Translations under genes and position numbers: made by a program
Notes under the pieces: model-generated
What the model saw: only the letters and a program-made list of their open reading frames with translations
Told to the model about the DNA's origin: nothing
Databases searched by the model: none
NCBI RefSeq assembly: GCF_003234965.1
Contig: NZ_QKVK01000001.1
Span: 248,001 to 312,000, forward strand
Direction: 5' to 3'
Source: Aestuariivirga litoralis
Lineage (GTDB): Bacteria; Pseudomonadota; Alphaproteobacteria; Rhizobiales; Aestuariivirgaceae
Length of the DNA: 64,000 nucleotides
Part shown: one piece after another, positions 17,262 through 26,520 of the stretch
How the letters are laid out: every line of letters starts with the position of its first letter
How positions within the stretch are numbered: position 1 is the first letter of the stretch

Positions 17262-18437
17262 TCAGCCGCGCGCGATGAATCCGCCGCCCAGCACCCGCTG
17301 GCCGGGCCCCTCACCGGCGTAAATGACGCAGGCCTGCCCCGGCGAGACGCCATATTCCCCGCCCCTGATGGTGACGACCGGCCGCTCGCCGTCCAGCCGG
17401 ATGTCGGCCGGCACCGGCGGCCGGGCCGAGCGGATCTTGGCGAAGACGGCCCGCGGCACCTCGGTCAGCGACTCGCCCAGCCAGTTAAGGTCGCCGACGC
17501 GAATGTCCTCCTGCCGCAGCGCCTCGCGCGGGCCGACGATGACGCGCTTCGCCTTCGCATCGATCTGCACCACGTAGAGCGGCTCCGCCCGGGCGATGCC
17601 GAGGCCCCGGCGCTGGCCGATGGTGTAATGGATGATGCCCTCGTGCCGCCCCAGCACCCGGCCATCGAGGTGCAGGATGTCGCCGGGCTCCACCCCCTCG
17701 GGCCGCAGCTTGCGGATGAGGGACGCATAATCGCCATCGGGCACGAAGCAGATGTCCTGGCTGTCGGGCTTGTCGGCCACCGCGAGGCCGAGATCGGCGG
17801 CAATCGCCCGCGTCTCCGCCTTGGTCAGCGTGCCCAAAGGAAAGCGCAGGTAGTCGAGCTGCGGCTGCGTGGTGGCGAAGAGGAAATAGCTCTGGTCGCG
17901 GGAGAGGTCGGCCGGCGTGAACATGTCGCGCCGTCCCGAGCCATCGCCGCGCGCCCGGCTCTCGACATAATGTCCCGTCGCCAGCACCGCGGCGTCGAGC
18001 TCCCGGGAGCGTGCGAGGAGGTCGGCGAACTTGACCGTGCGGTTGCAGGTCACACAGGGGATCGGCGTCTCGCCGGCGAGGTAACTCTCCACGAAATCGT
18101 CGATCACCGCTTCCCTGAAGCGCGATTCGAAGTCGAGCACGTAATGCGGAATGCCGATGGCGGCGGCGGCGCGCCGCGCGTCGTGGATGTCCTGGCCGGC
18201 ACAGCAGGCGCCCTTCCGGCGGATCGCTTGCGCATGGTCGTAAAGCTGCAGCGTGATGCCGACGACATCGAAACCCGCCTGCTTCAGCAGCGCCGCCGTC
18301 ACCGTCGAGTCGACCCCGCCCGACATGGCGCAGACCACGCGGATTCCCGCCGGGTCGCCTGCAAGGCCAACCGTTTCGCGCACGCCATCGATGAGGGCCT
18401 GACCGATCATGCCGCCTAGATGGGGGATGGCGCTCAT
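17262..18437 (-). CDS. mnmA: tRNA-specific 2-thiouridylase
   Basis: 391 residues from ATG 18437. The PP-loop SGGVDS is at residues 39-44. The catalytic cysteines lie in IPCVTCNR and in DSQDICFV, which form the transient disulfide. C-terminal domains with the [11 protein letters not shown] motif complete the enzyme. It thiolates U34 of Glu, Gln and Lys tRNAs. It is divergent from sciP, sharing a roughly 155-bp intergenic region. The N-terminal 30 residues before the PP-loop are longer than in E. coli, as usual in alphaproteobacteria. Confidence 0.95.
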   Translation of the reverse strand: MSAIPHLGGMIGQALIDGVRETVGLAGDPAGIRVVCAMSGGVDSTVTAALLKQAGFDVVGITLQLYDHAQAIRRKGACCAGQDIHDARRAAAAIGIPHYVLDFESRFREAVIDDFVESYLAGETPIPCVTCNRTVKFADLLARSRELDAAVLATGHYVESRARGDGSGRRDMFTPADLSRDQSYFLFATTQPQLDYLRFPLGTLTKAETRAIAADLGLAVADKPDSQDICFVPDGDYASLIRKLRPEGVEPGDILHLDGRVLGRHEGIIHYTIGQRRGLGIARAEPLYVVQIDAKAKRVIVGPREALRQEDIRVGDLNWLGESLTEVPRAVFAKIRSARPPVPADIRLDGERPVVTIRGGEYGVSPGQACVIYAGEGPGQRVLGGGFIARG

Positions 18438-18517
18438 AATGTAAACGGCTTCCGGTGCCCGGTTGTAGCGAAATGGGACCGCCGGAGTCCGCCCGTTTGG
18501 GAAATCTTCAGAACTAC

Positions 18518-18532
18518 TTAGGCGATTTTTAA
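18518..18532. promoter_or_regulatory. CtrA-type half-site pair upstream of sciP
   Basis: TTAG-N7-TTAA matches the CtrA consensus TTAA-N7-TTAA at 7 of 8 positions, with correct spacing. In Caulobacter sciP is a direct CtrA target, so this is a likely activation site. Confidence 0.65.
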
Positions 18533-18593
18533 GAGGCGGGGCATAGGCTTGGGGCCAGTGAGTAAGGTGCGTATCGAGTTGGTTGAGTCCTTC

Positions 18594-18872
18594 ATGAACG
18601 GTCAGTTGCGTTCCCGCGTCAATTACGTCATCGGCCCCGATGGCAGCCCGCTGACGGTTGCCGACCTGCCGCCCCCCGGCAATCAGCGCTGGGTGATCCG
18701 CCGCAAGGCGGAGGTGGTTGCGGCTGTCCGGGGTGGTTTGTTGAGTTTGGAAGAGGCGTGCGACCGCTACGTCTTGACCGTGGAAGAGTACCTCAGTTGG
18801 CAGCGGTCGATCGACCGCCACGGGCTCGCTGGCCTGCGGACCACCCGCATCCAGGATTACCGGGCGTCCTAA
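18594..18872 (+). CDS. sciP: SciP, inhibitor of CtrA-dependent transcription (DUF1153)
   Basis: 92 residues from ATG 18594; upstream GTG and TTG codons are in frame but extend beyond the usual family length. The conserved core [38 protein letters not shown] and [19 protein letters not shown] is a helix-turn-helix domain. In Caulobacter SciP binds CtrA at promoters and stops it recruiting RNA polymerase in swarmer cells. A CtrA-like site lies about 62 bp upstream and a strong terminator directly after, so it is monocistronic. Together with ctrA and chpT 5-7 kb away it makes a compact cell-cycle block. Confidence 0.93.
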   Translation: MNGQLRSRVNYVIGPDGSPLTVADLPPPGNQRWVIRRKAEVVAAVRGGLLSLEEACDRYVLTVEEYLSWQRSIDRHGLAGLRTTRIQDYRAS

Positions 18873-18896
18873 GTCTCTGCAAAGAAGTTGAGTAGC

Positions 18897-18924
18897 GGGG
18901 CCGGAGCTTTCTCCGGCCCCTTTT
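18897..18924 (+). terminator. Rho-independent terminator after sciP
   Basis: A perfect stem GGGGCCGGAG / CTCCGGCCCC (18897-18906, 18911-18920) with loop CTTT, then TTTT. Confidence 0.9.
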
Positions 18925-18972
18925 CATTGTTGCAGCCCTTCCCATTGCACGCCGATGTGGCAGATTGCGGCG

Positions 18973-19575
18973 ATGAAGCTGCTTGTCCTCCACGCCCATC
19001 CGCGCCTTTCGACTTCCGTCGTCCAGCGCGCCATGCTGCACGCCCTCTCGGGGCTTGAAGGCGTCAGCCTCGTTGACCTCTATGCCGAATACCCCGCCAT
19101 GGACATCGACGTGGCGCGCGAGAAGCAGCGCCTCATCGACCATGACGTCATCATCCTGCAGCATCCCTTCTACTGGTACTCGAGCCCCGCCATCATCAAG
19201 GAGTGGCAGGACCTGGTGCTGGAGAATGGCTGGGCCTATGGCCCCGGCGGCACGAAGCTCGCCGGCCGCTTCCTGATGCAGGCCATCTCGACCGGCGGGC
19301 CGGAACAGGCCTACCACACGCAGGGCCGCAACCGCTTCGCGATCACCGAGCTGCTCGCCCCCTTCAACCAGACGGCCTATCTCTGCTCCATGGCCTATCT
19401 GGCGCCCTTCGTGATCCATGCGGGCCGCCGCATGTCCGCACCCGAACTCTCCACCGCCGCCGAACGCTACCGCGACCTCGTCGTCGGCCTGCGTGACGGC
19501 ACGATCAATCCGCTCTCCCGCCTCGCACCCGGCTACAAGCTGCCGCCGCATTTTCCGGAAGGGATCGTCCGATGA
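18973..19575 (+). CDS. KefF-like NAD(P)H:quinone oxidoreductase / potassium-efflux ancillary protein
   Basis: 200 residues from ATG 18973; an upstream in-frame start would add six residues. It is a flavodoxin-like fold: KLLVLHAHPRLSTSVVQRAM binds the FMN phosphate, and LQHPFYWYSSPAIIKEW and STGGPEQAYH are the KefF/NQO-type active-site segments. In E. coli KefF binds and activates the KefC potassium/proton antiporter and reduces quinones. Its stop overlaps the antiporter start by ATGA, which supports a functional pair answering electrophile stress. Confidence 0.88.
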   Translation: MKLLVLHAHPRLSTSVVQRAMLHALSGLEGVSLVDLYAEYPAMDIDVAREKQRLIDHDVIILQHPFYWYSSPAIIKEWQDLVLENGWAYGPGGTKLAGRFLMQAISTGGPEQAYHTQGRNRFAITELLAPFNQTAYLCSMAYLAPFVIHAGRRMSAPELSTAAERYRDLVVGLRDGTINPLSRLAPGYKLPPHFPEGIVR

Positions 19576-21434
19576 ACCCGCAGGACCTCCTTCTCGGCGC
19601 CTTCATCTATTTGGCCGCTGCCGTCATCGCCGCCCCCATCGCCACCAGGCTGGGGCTCGGCTCGGTGCTGGGCTATCTCGTCGCCGGCATGATCGTCGGT
19701 CCCTCGGTGCTGGGCCTCATCGGGCGCGAGGGGGCGGACGTCATGCATTTCGCCGAATTCGGCGTGGTGGTGATGCTCTTCCTCGTCGGCCTCGAGCTCC
19801 AGCCCTCGAAGCTGTGGGAGCTGCGCCGCCCGATCATCGGGCTGGGCGGCCTGCAGGTCGTCATCACCGCCGCGGTGATCGGCGGCGGCGCATTCCTGAT
19901 CGGCTTCGACTGGAAGGCCGCACTGGCGACGGGCCTCATCCTCGCCATGTCGTCGACGGCCATCGTGCTGCAGAGCCTGAACGAGCGCGGGCTGCTCAAG
20001 ACCACCGCCGGGCAATCCTGCTTCTCCGTGCTGCTGTTCCAGGACATTGCGGTGATCCCCATCCTCGCCTTCCTGCCGCTGCTAGCTGCAACCCAGGCGC
20101 ATGACGCGCATGGCGCGACTCTCATCGGCGACCTGCCGGGCTGGGCGCAGACCGTGGCGGTGCTGGGTGCCGTCGCCATCATCGTGCTCGCCGGCCGCTT
20201 CCTCACCAGGCCGCTCTTCCGCCTCGTGGCCGAGACCGGCATCCGCGAGGTCTTCGTCGGCCTCGCGCTGGTCATGGTGGTGGGCATCGCGCTGCTCATG
20301 CAGCTCGTGGGCCTCTCCGCCGCGCTGGGCACCTTCCTCGCGGGCGTGGTGCTGGCCGAGAGCGAATACCGCCACGAGCTCGAAATGGACCTCGAGCCCT
20401 TCAAGGGCCTGCTGCTTGCCGTCTTCTTCATCGCGGTGGGCGCGGGCATCAATTTCGGGCTCCTGCTCAGCCAGCCGCTGCTGATCCTGGGCCTCGTCCT
20501 CGGTTTCATCGCGGTCAAGCTCGCGGTGCTGTTCATCCTCGCCCGCCTCTTCGGCATGTGCACGCCCGATGCCTCGCGCTTCGCCTTCTCGCTGGCGCAG
20601 GGTGGCGAATTTGCCTTCGTGCTGATTTCCTTTGCCGCGGGCCTTGCCCTTCTCGACGCCGAGCAGGCGGGCCTGCTCGTCGCCGTCGTCGCCCTCTCCA
20701 TGGCCGCGGCCCCGCTGCTGATGATCTTCGACTCCAAGGTGGTGCAGCCCCGCTTCGATGGCGAGGGCACATCGCGCGCGGATGACAGGATCGAGGAGTC
20801 CGGCACAAGGGTGATCATCGCCGGCCACGGACGGTACGGCATGACGGTGGGCCGCCTCCTCTCCGCCAGCGGCATCCGCGCCGTGGTACTCGATCATGAT
20901 GCCGAGCAGATCGATGCGCTCAGGAAGTTCGGCTACAAGGTCTATTACGGCGACGCCTCGCGCCCCGACCTGCTCGAAGCAGCGGGGGCTGGCGAGGCGC
21001 AGGCCCTCGTCATCGCCATCGACGACAAGGAAAAGGCGCTGGAGATCGTCGAGACGGCGCGCCGCCACTTCCCGAAGCTCCGCATCCTCGCCCGCGCCTT
21101 CGACCGCGTGCATGCCTACCGGCTGTTCAACGCGGGTGTCGAGGATGTCTATCGCGAGGTCTTCGCCTCCTCCGTCGACATGGGCGAGCAATTGCTGGTG
21201 CGCCTCGGCGTCCACCCCTTCGAGGCTCACCGCGCCGCCAACCGCTTCAAATCCCACGACGAGAAGCTCATCCGCCGCGCGGCAAGGCACGTCGACGACA
21301 CCCAGCGCCTGATCGACCTCGCCCGGCAGGGCAGCGAGGAAATCGAGCGCGTGCTCGCCACCGACATGGGCGGCGTCCATGTTTCGCCCGACCACGGCTG
21401 GGAAGCGCCGGACGCGACGCGGGGGGAATCATAA
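19572..21434 (+). CDS. KefC/KefB-like glutathione-gated potassium/proton antiporter (CPA2)
   Basis: 620 residues. Residues 1-385 hold about 12-13 membrane helices of the CPA2 exchanger fold, including FLVGLELQPSKLWEL and SAALGTFLAGVVLAESEYRHE. A TrkA-N/RCK domain (about 405-520) starts RVIIAGHGRYGMTVGRLL and binds nucleotide or glutathione adducts. The C-terminal tail is helical and charged. It exports potassium when glutathione S-conjugates accumulate, protecting against electrophiles. It overlaps the KefF-like gene. KefB and KefC cannot be told apart here. Confidence 0.9.
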   Translation: MNPQDLLLGAFIYLAAAVIAAPIATRLGLGSVLGYLVAGMIVGPSVLGLIGREGADVMHFAEFGVVVMLFLVGLELQPSKLWELRRPIIGLGGLQVVITAAVIGGGAFLIGFDWKAALATGLILAMSSTAIVLQSLNERGLLKTTAGQSCFSVLLFQDIAVIPILAFLPLLAATQAHDAHGATLIGDLPGWAQTVAVLGAVAIIVLAGRFLTRPLFRLVAETGIREVFVGLALVMVVGIALLMQLVGLSAALGTFLAGVVLAESEYRHELEMDLEPFKGLLLAVFFIAVGAGINFGLLLSQPLLILGLVLGFIAVKLAVLFILARLFGMCTPDASRFAFSLAQGGEFAFVLISFAAGLALLDAEQAGLLVAVVALSMAAAPLLMIFDSKVVQPRFDGEGTSRADDRIEESGTRVIIAGHGRYGMTVGRLLSASGIRAVVLDHDAEQIDALRKFGYKVYYGDASRPDLLEAAGAGEAQALVIAIDDKEKALEIVETARRHFPKLRILARAFDRVHAYRLFNAGVEDVYREVFASSVDMGEQLLVRLGVHPFEAHRAANRFKSHDEKLIRRAARHVDDTQRLIDLARQGSEEIERVLATDMGGVHVSPDHGWEAPDATRGES

Positions 21435-21443
21435 ATGCCGACC

Positions 21444-21525
21444 GTCATCCCGGCGAAAGCCGGGACCCCGCTTTCTTTCCTCATAAGCGGATGCAAAGCT
21501 AGGCCCCGGCTTTCGCCGGGGTGAC
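21444..21525. repeat. REP-like inverted repeat pair
   Basis: Two 21-22 bp units face each other: 21444-21464 contains CCCGGCGAAAGCCGGG, and 21504-21525 is its inverted copy with one base change, also ending in GTGAC. Each unit is itself a hairpin. This is the form of dispersed palindromic elements in alphaproteobacterial intergenic DNA. It lies just after the antiporter stop and may stabilise or terminate the transcript. Confidence 0.8.
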
Positions 21526-21597
21526 GGCCGCTACAGGGGGATGCATCCCCCCGCGCCCTGCGCTAAAAGCCCGCCATCGCATTTCGAGAAAGCCCCG

Positions 21598-22539
21598 ATG
21601 GCCGACAACATCCACGACGTCCAGATCGACCCCCGCAACCTGAACATCCTCATCTCCGTCAACGGCACGCTCACGCCGCGCGCGGAGGCCATGGTCTCCG
21701 TCTTCGACTCCGGCTTCATCCTGGGCGATGGCGTGTGGGAGGGGCTTCGCATGGTGAAGGGCGGCGTGCCCTTCCTGCGCGAGCACATCGAGCGGCTCTA
21801 TGAGGGGGCCAAGGCCATCTTCATGGACATCGGGCTCACACCGGACGAACTGGTGAAGCGCCTCTTCGACTGCCTCGATGCCAACAGGATGGAAGACGGC
21901 GTCCACATCCGCCTCATGGTCACCCGCGGCGTGAAGGCCACCCCCTACCAGGACCCGCGCGTGACGATCGGCAAGCCCACCATCGTCATCATCCCCGAAT
22001 ACAAGACACCGAACCCGGAGAAGAGCGCCAAGGGCCTGTCGCTCCACACCGTCAATGTGCGGCGCGGCTATCCGGACGTGCAGGACCAGAAGCTCAACTC
22101 GCATTCCAAGCTCAACTGCATCACCGCCTGCATCCAGGCCGCCAATGCCGGTGCCGACGAGGCGCTGATGCTCGACCCGCACGGCTTCGTCGCCACCTGC
22201 AACTCCACCCATTTCTTCATCGTGCGGCGCGGCGAGCTGTGGACCTCGACGGGGCAATACTGCATCCCCGGCATCACGCGCGGCAACATGATCAGGCTCG
22301 CGAAGGACCTCGGCATCCCGGTCTTCGAGAAGCCCTTCTCGCTCTATGACGTCTATGGCGCCGACGAGGCCTTCGTCACCGGCACCTTCGCCGGCCTCAT
22401 CCCGGTGCGCGTCATCGACGGCCGCCCGGTGCGCAATCCTCTGTCCACGGAGGACTGGTCGGGTGCGGGGCCCGTCTCGCGCCGCCTGTCCGAGGCCTAC
22501 AAGGCGCTCTGCGTGAAGGACGCGCGGAGGAGCCTCTGA
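21598..22539 (+). CDS. Class IV (branched-chain/D-amino acid type) aminotransferase
   Basis: 313 residues from ATG 21598. It is a PLP fold type IV enzyme: SVFDSGFILGDGVWEGLRMVKG near the N terminus, RLMVTRG, the region NSHSKLNCITACIQA with the likely PLP lysine, and EALMLDPHGFVATCNSTHFFIV. BCAT, D-alanine transaminase and aminodeoxychorismate lyase share this fold. The motifs fit an ilvE-like group but are not decisive. A sulfotransferase-like gene follows after 2 bp, and such pairing suggests a joint, uncharacterised pathway. Confidence 0.85.
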   Translation: MADNIHDVQIDPRNLNILISVNGTLTPRAEAMVSVFDSGFILGDGVWEGLRMVKGGVPFLREHIERLYEGAKAIFMDIGLTPDELVKRLFDCLDANRMEDGVHIRLMVTRGVKATPYQDPRVTIGKPTIVIIPEYKTPNPEKSAKGLSLHTVNVRRGYPDVQDQKLNSHSKLNCITACIQAANAGADEALMLDPHGFVATCNSTHFFIVRRGELWTSTGQYCIPGITRGNMIRLAKDLGIPVFEKPFSLYDVYGADEAFVTGTFAGLIPVRVIDGRPVRNPLSTEDWSGAGPVSRRLSEAYKALCVKDARRSL

Positions 22540-22541
22540 GC

Positions 22542-23258
22542 ATGAGCACCAACATCGCCATGTGGTCGGGCCCGCGCAACATCTCGACCGCCATGATGTA
22601 TTCCTTCGGCAACAGGCCGGATTGCGTCGCCTGGGACGAGCCCTTCTACGCCTTCTCGCTGGTCCACCACGGCAACGACCACCCGATGCGGGACGAGATC
22701 ATCGCCGCGGACGAGTCCGACTGGGACAGGCTCGTCGCCAGGTGCACGGCCCCCGCGGCAAGGCCCGTCTTCTACCAGAAGCACATGACCCACCACATGC
22801 TGAGGGGCTGGGACCGAAGCTGGATCAGGGGCCTCACCAACGCCTTCCTCATCCGCGCGCCGGAGCGGGTGCTGACGAGCTATACGAAGAAGTGGTCAGA
22901 CGTCACGCTGCGCGACATCGGCTTTGTCGAGCAGGCGGAGATCTTTGACATGGTGGCCGATCACCTGGGGTCCGCGCCGCCGGTGGTCGACACCGACGAT
23001 ATCCTCATCAACCCGCGCGCCACCCTCACCCGCCTGTGCGAGGCTTGCGGCATTCCCTTCGACGAGGCGATGCTGTCTTGGCCCTCCGGCCCCAAGCCCT
23101 TCGACGGCGTCTGGGCCCCGCACTGGTACAATGCCGTTTGGGCGTCGACGAGCTTCGGCGCGCCGCCGCCCGAACCGCCGCCGCTGCCCGCGCATCTCCA
23201 GAAGATCGCGGATGAGGCGCGGCCCTATTACGAGCGGCTGCGGCAGTACAAGCTGTAA
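22542..23258 (+). CDS. Sulfotransferase-like P-loop protein
   Basis: 238 residues. The N-terminal WSGPRNISTAMMYSF (about 8-22) resembles the 5'-phosphosulfate loop of PAPS sulfotransferases, and FLIRAPERVLTSYTKKW is the matching 3'-phosphate segment. The protein is short for a full sulfotransferase and may act on a small molecule, or use another phosphate donor. It starts 2 bp after the aminotransferase stop, so the two are cotranscribed. Confidence 0.75.
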   Translation: MSTNIAMWSGPRNISTAMMYSFGNRPDCVAWDEPFYAFSLVHHGNDHPMRDEIIAADESDWDRLVARCTAPAARPVFYQKHMTHHMLRGWDRSWIRGLTNAFLIRAPERVLTSYTKKWSDVTLRDIGFVEQAEIFDMVADHLGSAPPVVDTDDILINPRATLTRLCEACGIPFDEAMLSWPSGPKPFDGVWAPHWYNAVWASTSFGAPPPEPPPLPAHLQKIADEARPYYERLRQYKL

Positions 23259-23270
23259 CGCCCCGAGCTC

Positions 23271-23345
23271 ATCATGCCCGGGCTCGTCCCGGGCATCCTC
23301 TATGGCACGCGCAAAAAAGATCGCCGGGACAAGCCCGGCGATGAT
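23271..23345. repeat. BIME-like pair of palindromic repeats
   Basis: Two 27-bp hairpin units lie in inverted orientation: 23271-23297 on the plus strand and 23319-23345 on the minus strand. Each has a stem around CCGGGCT/CGTCCCGG-type arms. They differ at five positions, four of which are paired stem changes (GC to CG in both arms), and one is in the loop. A short A-run at 23313-23318 lies between. This is a transcribed, structure-conserved intergenic repeat. Confidence 0.8.
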
Positions 23346-23369
23346 GTGTCTCTATGATCTCGCGGCGTA

Positions 23370-23750
23370 TCACCGCATCGCGGCGGCGACCTGCAGTGGC
23401 ATGGCGGCGCCGAAGCCCATGGCGTCCTTCTCCGCCAGCATCTCGGCGCGGCGCAGTTCCTGCTCCTCGTTGGCGAGGTGCAGCTGCGCCTCGCCCAGCT
23501 GGTCCTTCAGCTCGCCGATCGAGCGCAGCAGGTTGTCGCGCCGCGCGCGCGCCGACTTGGCGGAGAGCGAATAGTTGAAATGGCTGGGGTCGGAAACGCC
23601 AGTGCGGCTTTCCTCGAACTTCACCTGGGCATCGAGATCGTCGAACTTCCGGGTGAAGTCCTGGATCATGAACTCGATGTCGGCAACCTGGCGCCGCTTT
23701 TCCTCGGTGCGGAATCGGTGCAGCCGGAGGAGCGTTTCGCGTGAACGCAT
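23370..23750 (-). CDS. FliJ-like flagellar export chaperone
   Basis: 126 residues, almost entirely helical. MRSRETLLRLHRFRTEEKRRQV opens it, and charged heptads run to about residue 110 (LLRSIGELKDQLGEAQLHLANEEQELRRAEML). This length and pattern match FliJ, the coiled-coil protein that works with the FliI ATPase in flagellar export. In other Rhizobiales a fliJ-type gene is divergent from ctrA, as here. No other flagellar gene is in the window. The name is not certain from sequence alone. Confidence 0.7.
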   Translation of the reverse strand: MRSRETLLRLHRFRTEEKRRQVADIEFMIQDFTRKFDDLDAQVKFEESRTGVSDPSHFNYSLSAKSARARRDNLLRSIGELKDQLGEAQLHLANEEQELRRAEMLAEKDAMGFGAAMPLQVAAAMR

Positions 23751-23810
23751 GATGGACCCCTTACTCTACTCACAACACTCTGGGCGACGCCCAAAGCGCC
23801 CCCTTCCCAC

Positions 23811-24143
23811 GATTCGCCGAATCAACTACGCAAGAGATTCCGGCAGTCGTGCTGTCACATGATGACCCGGGTAAGCTTAAGGGGCGGTTACCGGACAGTC
23901 GTGCCGGTCCACAGGGGTTTTGGCGCTGTCGCGCTGCTGTTGGCATCAAGATGTAGCGGTCATGGGGAATCGGCCCCTACATCTCGGTTAACGAGTCAAC
24001 AGGAATCTGCGGTGGGATTAGGGTTTGTTAACCTTTCCCGTCTTATCTTGAGCAGCATCGTTAACGGTTAGTTGTGCGCCAAGGCCCGGTCAGGCCGCGC
24101 AAACCGGAATGCCCCGGCAGGGGCTGGGGACCATAGGGGATTC
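23811..24143 (+). promoter_or_regulatory. ctrA promoter region with CtrA site and five GANTC sites
   Basis: The 396-bp gap before ctrA contains TTAA-N7-TTAC at 23877-23891 (7 of 8 to the CtrA consensus). It also has five CcrM methylation sites GANTC at 23811, 23819, 23836, 23993 and 24139, and three GTTAAC words (23987, 24027, 24060). In Caulobacter the ctrA P1 promoter is tuned by a GANTC site and by CtrA itself; the same logic is likely here. The fliJ-like gene is transcribed away from the same region. Confidence 0.65.
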
Positions 24144-24146
24144 GAG

Positions 24147-24857
<711 letters not shown>

Positions 24858-24876
24858 GTTACACGCTCATTGCACG

Positions 24877-24903
24877 AAAGGCCGCCCGGTGGGCGGCCTT
24901 TTC
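24877..24903. terminator. Bidirectional terminator between ctrA and chpT
   Basis: An 11-bp stem AAAGGCCGCCC / GGGCGGCCTTT (24877-24887, 24891-24901) with a GGT loop and a short T-run. A-run and T-run on opposite sides allow use by both converging genes. Confidence 0.85.
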
Positions 24904-24939
24904 GCTATCGGGCTGGCCTGATCGCGAAGCGCCGGGCCC

Positions 24940-25581
24940 TCAGGCCGCCTTCACCAGCACGTCCGCCCCGTCCATGTCCATCGCCAGCGACAGCCCGGCG
25001 GAGCGCGCCAGCTGCTTGGCGTAGTAGGGCTGCACCAGGCGCGCGTCGAGTGCGGTGAGTTCGGTCGTGCCCGCCAGCACGCCGGAGATCGGCTCCGGCA
25101 CCTTGGCGCGGTCGCCCGCGGCACGCGCCGTGAAGGTGTCACCCTCGACGGTGACGGTGACGAGCCCGCCGCGCGGGATCCCCGCCATCGCCATCAGCAT
25201 CATGTTGAGGACGAGCTTCACCTGCTGCTTCGGGCGGTTCTCACGCGGGGCGTTCCACTCGAGCTTCACCTTTTCGTCGCCGACGAAGGCCTTGGCGATC
25301 TCTCCCGCCTCGCCCATGTCGATCAGCGCGCCGGCGGAGCCCGCGGCACCGAAGGCGATGCGGCAGAACTTCAGCTTGGCGGCGGCCGTCTTGGCGGAAC
25401 TGCGCACCATGTCCAGCGCCGTTTCCTTGGTTTCGGCATCCATCTCCGGGTCGTCGATCAGCTCGAGGCCATTGGCGATGGCGCCCACCGGCGAAATCAC
25501 GTCATGGCAGACGCGGCTGCACAGCAGCGCGGCCAGGTCGAGGTCGGAGAGTTTCGCGTCCACGGGGGCGAGGTCGGACAT
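24940..25581 (-). CDS. chpT: Histidine phosphotransferase ChpT
   Basis: 213 residues from ATG 25581. The DHp-like helix LAALLCSRVCHDVISPVGAI carries the phosphorylatable His26. The rest is a degenerate ATPase-like domain (NMMLMAMAGIPRGG, LDARLVQPYYAKQLARSAGL) that docks receivers but does not bind ATP. ChpT passes phosphate from CckA to CtrA and CpdR. It lies convergent with ctrA, an arrangement consistent with dedicated partners. An upstream in-frame start adds 15 residues but lacks a ribosome-binding site as good as AAGGAA before 25581. Confidence 0.9.
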   Translation of the reverse strand: MSDLAPVDAKLSDLDLAALLCSRVCHDVISPVGAIANGLELIDDPEMDAETKETALDMVRSSAKTAAAKLKFCRIAFGAAGSAGALIDMGEAGEIAKAFVGDEKVKLEWNAPRENRPKQQVKLVLNMMLMAMAGIPRGGLVTVTVEGDTFTARAAGDRAKVPEPISGVLAGTTELTALDARLVQPYYAKQLARSAGLSLAMDMDGADVLVKAA

Positions 25582-25709
25582 GGCGGTTCCTTGGAGAGCG
25601 GGTGATTCGTGTGACTGTTGTACCACCGGGCCTTAAATATTTCCGCATTGACGGCCCGGCATTTCGCGACCATGAAACGCCCAAATTTCGCGCCGGAGTG
25701 CTCCTTTCG

Positions 25710-26489
25710 ATGACCCGCCTTCCCTCCCCCCTGATGCAGTCCCTCATCGACCTGTCGATCCGCGCCGGAGCCGAGATCATGGCGATCTATGCCACCGATT
25801 TTTCCGCCAAGGAGAAGGGCGACCTGACGCCGGTGACGGAAGCCGACGAGGCGGCGGAACGCATCATCCTCACCGGCCTGTCGCGCATCGACGGCTCCAT
25901 TCCCGTGATCTCCGAGGAGGCGGCCTCTGCCGGCCGGATCCCGGAGGTTTCAACCAGGTTCTTCCTCGTCGACCCGCTCGACGGCACCAAGGAATTCATC
26001 TCGAAGAACGGCGAGTTCACCGTCAACATCGCGCTCGTCGAACATGGCGAACCGGTGGCGGGCGTGGTCTACGCCCCGGCGCTCAAGCGCATCTTCTGGG
26101 GCGAGAAGGGCGTGGGCGCCGCCCACGGCAAGGTCGAGAACGAGGTTGCCGGCCACTGGCATCCGCTCGGCGTGCGTGCGCTGCCGGCCGACGGGGCAAC
26201 CGTGGTGGCCTCGCGCTCCCACCGTGACCAGGCCACCGAGGACTGGCTGAAGAAGGTCAAGGTCAAGTCGCTGTGCTCGGCTGGTTCCTCGCTCAAGTTC
26301 TGCCTCGTCGCTGCGGCGGAAGCCGATCTCTACCCGCGCTTCGGCCGCACCATGGAGTGGGACACGGCGGCCGGCCACGCCGTGCTGCTGGCGGCGGGCG
26401 GCAAGGTGCTCACCGTCGAGGGCCCGGCGCTGACCTATGGCAAGCGGGCGCGCGGCTACGACAATCCGGGCTTCATCGCCAGCGCGTAA
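25710..26489 (+). CDS. cysQ: 3'(2'),5'-bisphosphate nucleotidase
   Basis: 259 residues of the inositol monophosphatase superfamily. Metal-binding motifs are TPVTEADEAAERII, VISEEAA, FLVDPLDGTKEFI and EWDTAAGHAVLLAAGG. The longer DGTKEFISKNGEFTVNIALVE signature is typical of CysQ, which removes 3'-phosphoadenosine phosphate made during sulfate assimilation or by sulfotransferases. ATG 25710 has GGAG 12 bp upstream. It is transcribed away from chpT. Confidence 0.92.
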   Translation: MTRLPSPLMQSLIDLSIRAGAEIMAIYATDFSAKEKGDLTPVTEADEAAERIILTGLSRIDGSIPVISEEAASAGRIPEVSTRFFLVDPLDGTKEFISKNGEFTVNIALVEHGEPVAGVVYAPALKRIFWGEKGVGAAHGKVENEVAGHWHPLGVRALPADGATVVASRSHRDQATEDWLKKVKVKSLCSAGSSLKFCLVAAAEADLYPRFGRTMEWDTAAGHAVLLAAGGKVLTVEGPALTYGKRARGYDNPGFIASA

Positions 26490-26505
26490 AAGGCGCTCGT
26501 TTGGC

Positions 26506-26520
26506 TTGAGGAAGCGTTAA
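26506..26520. promoter_or_regulatory. CtrA-type half-site pair upstream of eipA
   Basis: TTGA-N7-TTAA matches TTAA-N7-TTAA at 7 of 8 positions, about 108 bp before the eipA start. In Brucella eipA transcription is directly controlled by CtrA, which fits. Confidence 0.6.

Noticed and set aside
24018-24031. TTAG-N6-TTAA upstream of ctrA
   Set aside because: Half-sites look right but the spacer is 6, not 7, so it was not counted as a CtrA site.
24061-24075. TTAA-N7-TTGT upstream of ctrA
   Set aside because: Only 6 of 8 positions match; too weak to list as a site.
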